Positions 45,274 to 54,176 of a stretch of DNA of 64,000 nucleotides are shown here, piece by piece. Under the pieces are notes generated by a model. The model saw only the letters and a list, made by a program, of their open reading frames with translations. It did not search any database and was not told the DNA's origin. A program made the position numbers and the translations under genes. The stretch spans positions 1-64,000 of the forward strand of contig JAFVYV010000010.1 in assembly GCA_017508485.1 (NCBI GenBank). Direction: 5' to 3'. Every line of letters starts with the position of its first letter. The stretch's first letter is position 1. The stretch comes from Clostridia bacterium (lineage in GTDB: Bacteria > Bacillota > Clostridia > Christensenellales > Borkfalkiaceae).

Positions 45274-45326
45274 ACAAAAAAAGGTACGAGAAAGTGACTT
45301 TTTAGCCAAAAACTCGTACCTTTTGT
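45274..45326 (-). terminator. terminator between mreB and minD
   Basis: AAAAGGTACGAG pairs with CTCGTACCTTTT, followed by T residues on the minus strand. It lies only 26 bases before the minD start, so minDE would depend on read-through or an unseen promoter. Confidence 0.8.
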
Positions 45327-45351
45327 CGATTTTGTTTGTTATTTATGTTTG

Positions 45352-46365
45352 TTATTTATCCGTTTTTAGTTTTAATTTTTTTAATAGCATTTTTTTGCCA
45401 AGAACAACACCTGCACCCTTTATTACTGAATAAGGTCCGTCTTCTGCAACCGTTACTTTAATGCTAAATTTTTGTGCAAAATAATCTTCTAATCCGTAAA
45501 TTTGTGATGGTCCACCTGAAACGAATATTCCGTTTTCACGAATTTCTGCAGAGGCTTCAACAGGTAGTTTTGCAAGTAATGCTTGAGTTAATTCTGCAAC
45601 TTTGTCGTAATACTTTTTAACGACTTCAACGATATCACTTGCTGAAATTGAAATTGATTTTGGCTTACCAGTAGCAACGCATCTTCCGTTTACTGCAATT
45701 GCCATACCGTCCTTTTCAACAAGGCTACCTACGTTTATTTTTATCTTTTCAGCCGTTTGTAAACCTATTTGTAAACCGTAATTTTCTGCTAATAGGTCAA
45801 TTATGTCTCCATCAATTTTGCTACTACCTATATTTACTGAAAAGCCTACTACTACGCCGTCTAAAGATACCATACCTATATCCGTACTGCCACCACCTAG
45901 GTCTATTATAAAGTAAGGATTTGTTGTGTTTAACGGAATATCTTGACCTAACGCAGATAGAACTGGCGCTTCAATAAAATCAACGCCACCTATTCCTAGT
46001 TCGTAAGAAATTTTCTTTAACTTTGTTAAGTAAGTGCTATCGGCACCTGCTGGTACGCTATATAATACGCTTGAACCAAAACCTGATTTGAATTCTATTT
46101 TCTTAAAAAAAGATGCTAAAACGTCTTTTGCAACCTTTTCGTTAACAATTTCGCCTTCAAATATAGGGAAAACTATTTTACTGTTTACACCCGTTTTGCC
46201 TATGTTCTTTTTTGCTTCTAGACCAACTGATTTTAATTTGTTTTTGCTTTTTGGCGCTGTATCAATACAAGCAACGGTAGGTTCGCTTAAAACAACACCG
46301 TTACCTTGTTTATAAATACTGGTGTATGAACTGCCAAAATCAATTGCTATTCTATCTCCTGCCAT
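45352..46365 (-). CDS. mreB: MreB/Mbl-family cell-shape actin
   Basis: Actin-like filament protein that guides cell-wall synthesis. The 337 residues show the nucleotide-binding phosphate 1 loop IAIDFGSSYTSIY, phosphate 2 FIIDLGGGSTDIGMV, and GIFVSGGPSQIYGLEDYF with the adenosine motif. It is somewhat divergent from canonical MreB. The second ATG (46365) is preferred since the first lies inside the AAAGGA ribosome site. Its start overlaps the end of maf by 14 bases. mreC and mreD do not follow; minDE does. Confidence 0.88.
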   Translation of the reverse strand: MAGDRIAIDFGSSYTSIYKQGNGVVLSEPTVACIDTAPKSKNKLKSVGLEAKKNIGKTGVNSKIVFPIFEGEIVNEKVAKDVLASFFKKIEFKSGFGSSVLYSVPAGADSTYLTKLKKISYELGIGGVDFIEAPVLSALGQDIPLNTTNPYFIIDLGGGSTDIGMVSLDGVVVGFSVNIGSSKIDGDIIDLLAENYGLQIGLQTAEKIKINVGSLVEKDGMAIAVNGRCVATGKPKSISISASDIVEVVKKYYDKVAELTQALLAKLPVEASAEIRENGIFVSGGPSQIYGLEDYFAQKFSIKVTVAEDGPYSVIKGAGVVLGKKMLLKKLKLKTDK

Positions 46366-46912
46366 AATATACATCCTTTAATATTTCTTCTAAACTTTCC
46401 ATAGGAAGTCCAACTATGTTTGAATAACTTCCTTCAAAACCTTCTACCACTACGCCGTCTTGTATTGCGTAACTACCCGCTTTGTCTAAAAGGTTGTAGT
46501 TTTTTGCGTAATTTTCAATCTCTTTTTTTGTTAGATTTTTGAATTTTACCTTTGAAACAACGCTTTTTGTTATTACTTTATCTTTACTTATAACGGTAAA
46601 GCCTGTTATTACAAAGTGCGTTTTGCCGTTTAACCTTGATAGAGTTTTAATTGCATCTAAAGTATCTTTAGGTTTACCTAAAATTTCATTATCAAGGGCA
46701 ACGACCGTGTCTGCGCCTATAACTATACTGTCAGTATTTAGGTCAAAAACTGATTTTGCTTTTAAAAAGGATAGATTTTCTACCTTTTTTGAAGGGTTTA
46801 AGTTTGCATCTAACTCTTCATCACAAGTTGGTGAGATTATATCAAACGAAAAACCTGCGTTTTTTAAAAGTTCAATTCGCCTTGGCGAAGTACTTGCTAA
46901 AATTAATTTCAT
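46352..46912 (-). CDS. maf: Maf family nucleotide pyrophosphatase
   Basis: Hydrolyses non-canonical or dTTP/UTP nucleotides and affects division. The 186 residues start LILASTSPRRIELLKNAG, the Maf signature, followed by LKAKSVF, VIGADTVVALDNEILGKPKD with the catalytic Asp, and DKAGSYAIQDG. Normal length. It overlaps the mreB start and lies 45 bases from ppx with a bidirectional hairpin in the gap. The linkage of maf and mreB is common in Firmicutes. Confidence 0.95.
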   Translation of the reverse strand: MKLILASTSPRRIELLKNAGFSFDIISPTCDEELDANLNPSKKVENLSFLKAKSVFDLNTDSIVIGADTVVALDNEILGKPKDTLDAIKTLSRLNGKTHFVITGFTVISKDKVITKSVVSKVKFKNLTKKEIENYAKNYNLLDKAGSYAIQDGVVVEGFEGSYSNIVGLPMESLEEILKDVYYGRR

Positions 46913-46922
46913 CTTTGTATAT

Positions 46923-46953
46923 TAAAATCGCCGTGTTAAACGGCGATTTTTTT
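46923..46953. terminator. terminator between ppx and maf
   Basis: AAAATCGCCGT pairs with ACGGCGATTTT, with A/T runs on both sides. It can end the ppx transcript. Confidence 0.8.
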
Positions 46954-46957
46954 GTTT

Positions 46958-48472
46958 TTAAAGTATTTCTAAATTCTTTCTAAACGTCTTTCTAAAATCA
47001 CTTGAAATTTGAAGTGCTGCGTTAATTTCTAACCCTGCGTCACCTTCAACTTCCGTCTTCATAATAACAGAATCGCCAAGAATATCACAGTTGATATTTT
47101 TAACAAGACCTAACGAACATCTATCTAAACTGTCGGCAAGTCTTAACATTACACCCATCTTTTTAACGGCTTCTAAATCTTCTTCCGTTACGAAGTCTTT
47201 GTATCTTGCCCATTCAATTAGGTTAACGTCTTCAATTTCACTATTTGCTACTACGAAAGATGCTAAAACCATATCTCTATGACTTATACCGTATAGGTTA
47301 GAGTTTAGTACTACGTAGCCACTATGCTTTTCAAAATTGTAAAAATGTATTTTATTACCAGTTTCGTGTAGGCTTGCGGCTACCTTCATTATCTTTAGGT
47401 ATTGCCTTGGGAATTTATGTAAAACCCTTAGTTGCTTAAAGAGTTGAACTGATAAGTTAAGTACGTTTTCTATATGAGTTTTGTTGCAACCAAAATTGTT
47501 GATTATCGTATTTAAACTAAAACCTAAAACGTCTTGTATTGGCTTTTCTTGCGTAATTGGAACGGCATAGTTAAATACAAGACCAGTTCTTAAACCACTA
47601 CCACTTATTACGATATTGTCAATATTCATATATTTTTTGAAAGCAGAAATTGCGGCAAACGCACTTGGAAGAATATCTGCTCTTCCACTTGAGATACCTT
47701 TTATCTTTCTCTTTCTATCAATATCTAAATTCTTTAGTAGATTATATGTATGTTCAAAGTCTTCACCAGTAACTACGTAGTTGTGGATGGTTCTTAAAGG
47801 ATACTTTCCCATAATCTTTGAAACTCTTGCTAAGTTTCTAAACGAGCCACCTACACCGATTAGTTGAGTTTCTGGGTCAACTTCTTTTAGCCATTCTATT
47901 TGATTTAGTTGTTCAACTAAAAATTCTTCAATTTTATTTGTAGTTGCAACTGGGTCTTCCCCTTCTTTTGCAAAAAGTTCCGTTAAAGTAATTGCACCAA
48001 AAGGAAGTGTTGCGTAGTTTAATAAATTACGTCTATTATAATAAACGATTTTTGTGCTACCACCACCGATTTCAAAAATTAAACCTTTGGCAATATCCAT
48101 TGTGTTTATTACACCTTTATATACGTACATTGCTTCTTCTTCAGCAGTTAGTACTCTTAATTTTAAGCCACATATGGCTGAAACTTCATCTAAAAAGCTT
48201 CTTTGGTTTTTTGCGTGACGAACAGCGGCAGTAGCCACGGCTATTACCTTATCAACACTGTAAGCATCGCATAACTTTCGGAACATCTTTAACGTTGTTA
48301 CAGTTTCGTGAATACGGGCTGGTTTTAAGAAACCGTCCCTTTCCATTCCTTCACCTAACCTAGGTGCTTCTTTCAACTGGTCTACGATAGAAAACGTTCC
48401 GTCATCTTGAATGTCAATTATAAGTAGTCTCGCTGTGTTAGAACCAAGATCAATTATCGCTATTTTTTCCAA
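46958..48472 (-). CDS. ppx: exopolyphosphatase / guanosine pentaphosphatase (Ppx/GppA)
   Basis: Hydrolyses polyphosphate or pppGpp. The protein has about 504 residues: an ASKHA phosphatase domain (IAIIDLGSNTARLLI; ATAAVRHAKN; LTAEEEAMYVYKGV; IFEIGGGSTKIVYY) and a C-terminal HD-type helical domain (AASLHETGNKIHFYNFEKHSGYV). The TTG at 48472 is preferred to the TTG at 48490, because the -10 TATAAT (48509-48514) puts transcription start near 48502 and leaves no room for a ribosome site before 48490. The resulting N terminus MEKIAIIDLGSNT is the family form. Confidence 0.9.
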   Translation of the reverse strand: MEKIAIIDLGSNTARLLIIDIQDDGTFSIVDQLKEAPRLGEGMERDGFLKPARIHETVTTLKMFRKLCDAYSVDKVIAVATAAVRHAKNQRSFLDEVSAICGLKLRVLTAEEEAMYVYKGVINTMDIAKGLIFEIGGGSTKIVYYNRRNLLNYATLPFGAITLTELFAKEGEDPVATTNKIEEFLVEQLNQIEWLKEVDPETQLIGVGGSFRNLARVSKIMGKYPLRTIHNYVVTGEDFEHTYNLLKNLDIDRKRKIKGISSGRADILPSAFAAISAFKKYMNIDNIVISGSGLRTGLVFNYAVPITQEKPIQDVLGFSLNTIINNFGCNKTHIENVLNLSVQLFKQLRVLHKFPRQYLKIMKVAASLHETGNKIHFYNFEKHSGYVVLNSNLYGISHRDMVLASFVVANSEIEDVNLIEWARYKDFVTEEDLEAVKKMGVMLRLADSLDRCSLGLVKNINCDILGDSVIMKTEVEGDAGLEINAALQISSDFRKTFRKNLEIL

Positions 48473-48508
48473 TTTCGTATCCGTCCCCAAAATATTATTT
48501 ACGCTAGT

Positions 48509-48514
48509 ATTATA
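48509..48514 (-). promoter_or_regulatory. -10 box of ppx
   Basis: TATAAT on the minus strand, in a GTGATATAAT context. No convincing -35 box is visible at the right distance. Confidence 0.45.
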
Positions 48515-48567
48515 TCACAATATTTTTTGTTTGTACATACCCTTTTTTAATTTTCTTTTAAATTATT

Positions 48568-48969
48568 TTATGTGTTTTGTTCAGCATTTTCCTTGCTTTT
48601 ATCTTTTATGCCTTTTATAAAAATAATTAACTGAAAAATTGCTAAAAGTATTAAAAAGCCACCAAAAATTCTTTTTAACAAATCGCCTTTTATTAACTTT
48701 GCTAAATATGCACCACCTACCACACTTAAAACGCCTGGTATTATTAGATATAAAACTCCCCTTTTGTCTATTAGTTTGTTCTTAAAATGCACTATCAACG
48801 ATATTACTGCCATTGGAATAAAACTTATTAAATTTATTGCTTGTGCAGTATGTTGCTCTACGTTATAAAAAACGTTTAGTAACGGTATTAAAAAAGTACC
48901 GCCACCCATACCCATTCCTGCAAAGCCACCACCTATTAAACCACATATTATAAACCAAACGAACTTCAT
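48568..48969 (-). CDS. half-size TSUP (TauE/SafE) family transporter, second half
   Basis: A 133-residue membrane protein with four predicted helices. The N-terminal Gly-rich helix CGLIGGGFAGMGMGGGTFLIPLLNVFYN, then QHTAQAINLISFIPMAVISLIVHF, is the TauE/SafE repeat (compare its neighbour). Full-length members have about 250-270 residues with two such repeats; this gene and the next one each encode one repeat. They probably pair to form one permease. Known members export sulfite, sulfoacetate or other organic acids; substrate unknown. It lies 9 bases after the partner gene. Confidence 0.8.
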   Translation of the reverse strand: MKFVWFIICGLIGGGFAGMGMGGGTFLIPLLNVFYNVEQHTAQAINLISFIPMAVISLIVHFKNKLIDKRGVLYLIIPGVLSVVGGAYLAKLIKGDLLKRIFGGFLILLAIFQLIIFIKGIKDKSKENAEQNT

Positions 48970-48978
48970 TTTATCTCC

Positions 48979-49356
48979 TTAAAAAAACAACATCTTTCCA
49001 CCTGCAAAAAGCATTACTATTATAAAAAGTATATTTACCCAGTTTGCAGAAAGTTTTTTTAGCAAAAAAGCCCCTATTACGCCACCTACAATAACGCCTA
49101 TTCCTACAGGTAAACCTATATCCCACTTAAAACTACCGAACACTAGATAAAAAATTGCGCTTACTATGGTCATAGGAAGTATTATTAGTATTGCCGTTGC
49201 GTGAGCAATTTTGTTCTTTTTAGAAAGCAGAAAAGTCAGTATTGGCACTATTATCATACCCCCGCCACCACCAAAAATTCCGTTTATAAAACCGGTAATA
49301 ATTCCTGCTAAAATCATTACTATTTTTTCTAATTTACTGCCTTTTTTTATTCTCAT
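48979..49356 (-). CDS. half-size TSUP (TauE/SafE) family transporter, first half
   Basis: A 125-residue membrane protein, four predicted helices, with ILAGIITGFINGIFGGGGGMIIVPILTFLL followed by AHATAILIILPMTIVSAIFYLVFG: one TSUP repeat with the typical GxxxGxFGGGGG turn. No stop-codon mutation or frameshift joins it to the next gene; both frames have their own starts, so this is a genuine two-chain form rather than a broken gene. The ATG at 49356 is a tentative start because the ribosome site is weak. It is first in the pair. Confidence 0.78.
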   Translation of the reverse strand: MRIKKGSKLEKIVMILAGIITGFINGIFGGGGGMIIVPILTFLLSKKNKIAHATAILIILPMTIVSAIFYLVFGSFKWDIGLPVGIGVIVGGVIGAFLLKKLSANWVNILFIIVMLFAGGKMLFF

Positions 49357-49450
49357 AAATATTAGTCTTTGCAATTATTGTAAAAAATAACGATTTTTTC
49401 TAAATTTTTCTTTATTAATGGCGATAAAACTTGGAATATCGTTTGCTTTT

Positions 49451-49479
49451 TTTACTAAAATACTATATACTTATATAAG
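49451..49479 (+). promoter_or_regulatory. promoter of the large surface protein gene
   Basis: TTTACT (49451-49456) and TATAAG (49474-49479) with a 17-base spacer, about 40 bases before the ATG. Confidence 0.5.
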
Positions 49480-49520
49480 ATATTTTTAAAATAATAGGAC
49501 TTATCTATTTAGGAGAGATT

Positions 49521-52500
49521 ATGACTGAAAGATTAAAAAGACTTAAATCAAAAAGTGTATTTGCGTTTCTTTTAGTTTGCCTTCTTTCTTTGGCTCTTGC
49601 CTTTACCGTTGCTTGTGGCGATGATAAAGACGGAATTGATGAAGGAAAGTTTACTAAGACTGAAACTGATACGCAATTGATTACAAACGGTAATTTTGAA
49701 TTTGGCGTTTCATCAATGAATATTGTTGATTACCCTGATACTACCGTTGGCAACTGGTCTATCGCCGTTGACGGCGGGGCTACTTCTTCTAAAGTTTCTT
49801 CTGGTGTAATTAAAACGACTGATGAAGCGTTTAATGAAACTATTAACAAACTTTATGAAGATTCTGATTTTAGAAACTGGGCACTTAAGTATTACTTTAA
49901 TGTAGATAATACTGGCGGCTTAAAAGACCAAGCTAAAGAAGTACTTGGCAATGACGCATCTTCTACTGATGTTAACGAATGGGTTAAGAAAACCGTTGTT
50001 GATAGAGTTATGGGTAATGATACTGATTATAATTCTTCAACTGAAGGTGCTGGTAAAGTTTTCTATAAAAACCCTAGCGTTGCTACTGAAACTGCAAGTG
50101 GTGAAAAGCACGTTTTAATGCTTAACAACTTCTTAACGGCTTCTGAAAGTAGCAATTATTACGGTTTTGGTACTGCACAAAAAGCAACAAGTTCTAAAAC
50201 GCTTACTTTAACTAACGGTAAGTACGGTAAGATTAGTGCTTCTGTTAACACGGCTTACTTAAGTTCTAAAACTTCTAACTCTTTTGGTGCTAATATTAGA
50301 GTTATTCCTACAGTTGGTGGTATCACTCAAGACGAATATAGAATTTCTAACATTAACACAAACGGCGAATGGGAAACTTACGTTATTTACGTTAACCCTA
50401 ACGAATATGCTAACTCTACTATCAAAGTAGTTTTAGGTTTAGGTTATGGTAACGGCGCTAACTTCTTTGACTATGCCGTTGAAGGTACTGCTTATTTTGA
50501 TAACGTTGCTTTTGAAGAATTAACTGCTAGTGAATATGCTACTGAAGTTGGTAATACTTTTGATTACGACTTTACTAGTCTAAACTTAAAGAGTGCTACT
50601 TCAAGCGAACGTGTTGAAGGCACTACGCTTACCTTAAACAATACTAATAGCGCATTATTCTCTTTAGCAACTAAAGATAGTGGCGTTAATTACTTTAACG
50701 AACTTGACGTTCAAAACTTAAACATAAACGGTAATTACACAACTTCTTCTACTGGTATCAAAGGTAATAAGTTTAATACTACAGATACCCTTTCTAAAGC
50801 CACGAAGGTAGACGTTATTGATGAATTTGACGGCGTAAACGGTACTGATGGTATTAAGATTACTGCTAACAAGACAAGTTATGAAGTAGTGTTAAAATCT
50901 AACGGCTTTAAGGTTAACAACCAAGAATTTATGCAAATTTCATTCTTCTTAAAGGCTAACCTTGATAAGTTTGATAAGAGTGGTCTTTCACTTTACGTTT
51001 ACGATACTAAAACTGAAGGTGTGTTTAACCCTTCTACCGACAAGTACACTTTAACTGTTAATAACGCTAAAGATACTGAATGGACTGAATATTCTTTAAT
51101 TCTAAAGAACAACTTTGTTGACGGTCAACCTAAAAACTTCTATTTGGCTTTATACTTAGGACCTACTGACGTTGCTAATAATAACGACCCTACTAACTAC
51201 CCTACTGGTAGCGTTACTTTAGCAGGTTTTAGATATGCTACTGGTAAAGTTCAAATTGAAGAAACGGATACTGCCGACGTTAAAGATAAATACGACATAT
51301 ATTTCCTAAATAATAAATCTGTTGATAACGCAAAAACTTTTGCGACTGCTTTATATGCAAATAATTCCGTTGACTATACTGAAGAAACTGATAAGAACAC
51401 CGTGTTCTCTTTCTCAGTTGCACCAAGTGATAACGGTACTATCACACACTCTCCTGCTAACGTTGTAGGTTTTACTGGTGTTTCTTCTAACCATAAGTAT
51501 ATTAACGATGAAAATACTGAAACAGCAACTAACACTAATAAAGATGCTGGTCTTATAAATTCTAAGTACTTTGGTGCTTATTCTTACGCTAACCTTGAAA
51601 CTAACCTTGGTTTTGAAACTGGCGATGATGAAATTCAACCACTTATGATTTATAACGATACTGCATCTTCTTACGGTTTCATTTCTGCACCAAAAACTAT
51701 TGGCGCTGATAGTTATTCTGCTATTCGTGTTAAGGTTAAGGTTGTTGGCGATGCTACGGCTTTCGTTTACTTAACTGAAGTTGCTGATGCAAATAAACTT
51801 ACTGTATTAAACCAAAAGTTCACGGCAGATAACGGAAAGGCTTACTCAACCGACCTATTCTTTGAAGTTACTTCTGATATGTGTGAAGACGGTTTTGTTG
51901 AATTAAGTTTCTACGTAGCAACTGGCGCTACTGCTAAAGATATTAAAATTGAATTATGGAACGGTTCAAGAGATGGCGCTAAGACTTCTCAAGGTTTCGT
52001 ATTCTTTGATAGTTTAGTTGTTTCTACTTTCTCTGAAGGTAATTTTGAAACTTCTGGCACTCCTTTATACCAAGCATTTATTGATGGTGTAATTGAAGAT
52101 ACTGATGCAGTTTACTTTACAAGAAAACTTACTGATGCTGAAAAAGAATATAACGAACAAGTTGAAGAAGCTTTACAATTCGTTTATTACCCAACTGCTG
52201 TTTTAGCAAGTGATTTTGATTACGAATTAGTTGAAGGTTATTATGCACCTAAATCACATAACGGAACTTTCCTTTACGCAATCTTTAACACGATTGACCC
52301 TACGGAAAAGGAAATTCCTGAAGTTGATACTAACGAAGATTCTGGTTGCACGACCGACTATGACCCTTCTACTTTCTGGTTATCTTTCTCATCAATTCTT
52401 CTTGCTGTTGCTCTTTTAGTTGCACTTATTGCAGTTATCGTTAAGGCTTACAGAATTAGAAGAAAGAAGAATAAGAATGATGCTAAATCTCACTACAAAG

Positions 52501-52715
52501 TTGTAAGTAGAAATAAGGTTGCAAGTGCTAAAAAGAAGACTGTTTCTTTTGCTGATTTTGATGAAGGCACGGAAGAAGTAGTTGAAGAAAATATTGAAGA
52601 ACCTGTTGAAGAAGTTGTTGAAGAAGTTGTTGAAGAACCTACTGAAGATACTGAAACTGAAGAAGAATACACTTACGGTGAAGTTTTAGAAGATTTCTCT
52701 GACGACGATAAATAG
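49521..52715 (+). CDS. large surface protein with N-terminal lipobox and C-terminal membrane anchor
   Basis: A 1064-residue exported protein that I do not recognise. The N terminus is a signal sequence with lipobox TVAC (Cys32). The ectodomain (about 33-950) is rich in Asn, Thr, Ser and Asp and seems built of repeated beta-sandwich modules of carbohydrate-binding type: TQLITNGNFEFG near residue 52, GKISASVNTAYLSS, GTAYFDNVAFEELT near 330, SVTLAGFRYATGKVQIEE near 570, GFVFFDSLVVSTFSEGNFE near 830. A hydrophobic helix at about 953-976 is followed by RIRRKKNKN and an 85-residue acidic cytoplasmic tail with EEVVEE repeats. Being anchored at both ends is unusual. AGGAGAG precedes the ATG. Monocistronic. 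Confidence 0.75.
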   Translation: MTERLKRLKSKSVFAFLLVCLLSLALAFTVACGDDKDGIDEGKFTKTETDTQLITNGNFEFGVSSMNIVDYPDTTVGNWSIAVDGGATSSKVSSGVIKTTDEAFNETINKLYEDSDFRNWALKYYFNVDNTGGLKDQAKEVLGNDASSTDVNEWVKKTVVDRVMGNDTDYNSSTEGAGKVFYKNPSVATETASGEKHVLMLNNFLTASESSNYYGFGTAQKATSSKTLTLTNGKYGKISASVNTAYLSSKTSNSFGANIRVIPTVGGITQDEYRISNINTNGEWETYVIYVNPNEYANSTIKVVLGLGYGNGANFFDYAVEGTAYFDNVAFEELTASEYATEVGNTFDYDFTSLNLKSATSSERVEGTTLTLNNTNSALFSLATKDSGVNYFNELDVQNLNINGNYTTSSTGIKGNKFNTTDTLSKATKVDVIDEFDGVNGTDGIKITANKTSYEVVLKSNGFKVNNQEFMQISFFLKANLDKFDKSGLSLYVYDTKTEGVFNPSTDKYTLTVNNAKDTEWTEYSLILKNNFVDGQPKNFYLALYLGPTDVANNNDPTNYPTGSVTLAGFRYATGKVQIEETDTADVKDKYDIYFLNNKSVDNAKTFATALYANNSVDYTEETDKNTVFSFSVAPSDNGTITHSPANVVGFTGVSSNHKYINDENTETATNTNKDAGLINSKYFGAYSYANLETNLGFETGDDEIQPLMIYNDTASSYGFISAPKTIGADSYSAIRVKVKVVGDATAFVYLTEVADANKLTVLNQKFTADNGKAYSTDLFFEVTSDMCEDGFVELSFYVATGATAKDIKIELWNGSRDGAKTSQGFVFFDSLVVSTFSEGNFETSGTPLYQAFIDGVIEDTDAVYFTRKLTDAEKEYNEQVEEALQFVYYPTAVLASDFDYELVEGYYAPKSHNGTFLYAIFNTIDPTEKEIPEVDTNEDSGCTTDYDPSTFWLSFSSILLAVALLVALIAVIVKAYRIRRKKNKNDAKSHYKVVSRNKVASAKKKTVSFADFDEGTEEVVEENIEEPVEEVVEEVVEEPTEDTETEEEYTYGEVLEDFSDDDK

Positions 52716-52734
52716 TCTTTAATAAAACTTAAAT

Positions 52735-52768
52735 TAAAAAGGATAGATTTTTTTCTATCCTTTTTTTG
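52735..52768 (+). terminator. terminator after the large surface protein gene
   Basis: AAAAAGGATAGA pairs with TCTATCCTTTTT, followed by T residues. Confidence 0.85.
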
Positions 52769-52803
52769 TTTATAAAAATTTGGTTATTACATATAAATAT
52801 AGT

Positions 52804-53841
52804 ATGAATAATATTGTTTTAACGGGTGGTGGCACGGCAGGACATTGTATACCGAATATTGCCCTTTTACCCTACCTTAAAAAATTTGATAACGTTTACT
52901 ATATCGGCTCTACTTCAGTAGAAAAAAATATTGCATTAAATAACGGCTTAAAGTTTTTTGAAGTGCCGTCACAAAAACTGGTTAGAAGTTTTACCTTAAA
53001 AAACCTTTCTATACCCTTTACCTTGATTAAAGGCGTTAAGGAAAGCAAAAGAATATTAAAAGAATTAAACCCTAAAGTTGTGTTTGCTAAAGGTGGCTTC
53101 GTTTCTTACCCGGTAGTCGTTGGCGCTAAACTACTAAATATCCCCGTGGTGTTGCACGAAAGCGATTTTTCAATTGGACTTTCTAACAAACTTTCTATTC
53201 CCTTTTGCGATAAGGTTTTAACAGCCTTTCCCGATACTGCAAAAAAGATTAAAAAGGGGGTTTTTGTTGGAAACCCTATTAGAACTTTTAACCTTAAAAA
53301 AGATAGGTCTTGGTTCAAAAAAGAGTTTGGCTTTGATGATAAGCCAACCATTTTGGTTATGGGTGGAAGTTTAGGTAGTAAAAAAATTAATAGAGCCGTT
53401 TTAGATGCGCTTGATAGCCTTTTACCTACCTTTAATATTTTGCATATCGTTGGCAAAAATAATAAAACAAACTTGATTAAAAAGGGTTATTTTGAGTTAG
53501 AGTTTTGTTTAGATATGGAAAAAGTTTATACAATTTCAGACCTTGCAATTTCAAGAGCAGGTGCTAACGCCACTTTTGAACTTTGTAGCCTTAAAATACC
53601 AACCCTTTTTATTCCTTTATCAAAAGAGATTTCTAGGGGCGACCAGATTGAAAACGCCCGTTATTTTACTAATAAAAAGGCGTCTTTAACCCTTTACGAA
53701 GAAGATTTGACTAAAGAAAGTTTGGTTAAGTCTATTTTTAACTTATATAAAGATAGGTTTACTATTACTAAAAATCTTGAAAGTTTAGACCTTTTAGGTG
53801 CTAACCAAAAAATTGCAAATATTCTTTCTTCTTATATTTAA
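52804..53841 (+). CDS. murG: UDP-GlcNAc: lipid I N-acetylglucosaminyltransferase MurG
   Basis: Adds GlcNAc to lipid I to form lipid II on the inner membrane face. The 345-residue GT28 protein shows NIVLTGGGTAGHCIPNIAL at the N terminus, AKGGFVSYPVVVGA, VVLHESDFSIGLSNKL, ILVMGGSLGSKKIN, and SRAGANATFELCSLKIPTLFIPL for UDP-GlcNAc binding. The ATG at 52804 is chosen because it gives the conserved N terminus; no Shine-Dalgarno sequence precedes it. It is separate from the usual division/wall gene cluster. It has no partner genes here. Confidence 0.94.
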   Translation: MNNIVLTGGGTAGHCIPNIALLPYLKKFDNVYYIGSTSVEKNIALNNGLKFFEVPSQKLVRSFTLKNLSIPFTLIKGVKESKRILKELNPKVVFAKGGFVSYPVVVGAKLLNIPVVLHESDFSIGLSNKLSIPFCDKVLTAFPDTAKKIKKGVFVGNPIRTFNLKKDRSWFKKEFGFDDKPTILVMGGSLGSKKINRAVLDALDSLLPTFNILHIVGKNNKTNLIKKGYFELEFCLDMEKVYTISDLAISRAGANATFELCSLKIPTLFIPLSKEISRGDQIENARYFTNKKASLTLYEEDLTKESLVKSIFNLYKDRFTITKNLESLDLLGANQKIANILSSYI

Positions 53842-53881
53842 AAGTAAAAGCCGTAAGGAGTATAAAAAATCCTTACGGCTT
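53842..53881 (-). terminator. terminator of the small gene at 53922, minus strand
   Basis: AAGCCGTAAGGA pairs with TCCTTACGGCTT (53881-53849) and is followed by TTACTTTT on the minus strand. On the plus strand no T run follows, so murG is not clearly terminated here. Confidence 0.65.
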
Positions 53882-53921
53882 GAGATTAAGGGGGGGCCTT
53901 AATTAGGTTGAGCTATTTTAA

Positions 53922-54134
53922 TTATATCCTAGTGTTTTTTAATACGGCTTGTGCTACCCTATCTCTTTTAAGTTGAAATATAATTTCTTCCATACTAAAT
54001 TTTTGACAAAAACTACTAAGCGTGTCTGTAAATGCTAAAGGCACTTCTTTTTTATTTTCTTCTACCCTTTTAACAGTTATTACTTTTACTCTTTTTTTAT
54101 TAAATATCTTTTTGATTTTATTTGCTATATTCAT
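53922..54134 (-). CDS. small basic protein of unknown function
   Basis: A 70-residue soluble protein, rich in Lys in its first half (IANKIKKIFNKKRVKVITVKRVEENKK), with a helical second half (LSSFCQKFSMEEIIFQLKRDRVAQAVL). I do not recognise it. It is a real gene by a strong AAGGAGGA site and a terminator on its strand. It is divergent from the WYL regulator across 144 bases containing a perfect palindrome (54177-54194), so the regulator may control it. Confidence 0.6.
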   Translation of the reverse strand: MNIANKIKKIFNKKRVKVITVKRVEENKKEVPLAFTDTLSSFCQKFSMEEIIFQLKRDRVAQAVLKNTRI

Positions 54135-54176
54135 ATCGCTTCCTCCTTATTTACACCCCTATTTTATTAAGAGTTT

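Noticed and set aside
52600-52640. Short tandem DNA repeat (GTTGAAGAA units) near the end of the large surface protein gene.
   Set aside because: It is in frame and simply encodes the EEVVEE tail; not a mobile or regulatory repeat.
53884-53904. ATTAAGG, five G, CCTTAAT palindrome after murG.
   Set aside because: It lacks a T run, lies at the very end of the small gene's 3' flank, and the seven-G run makes it too uncertain to call an operator or terminator.
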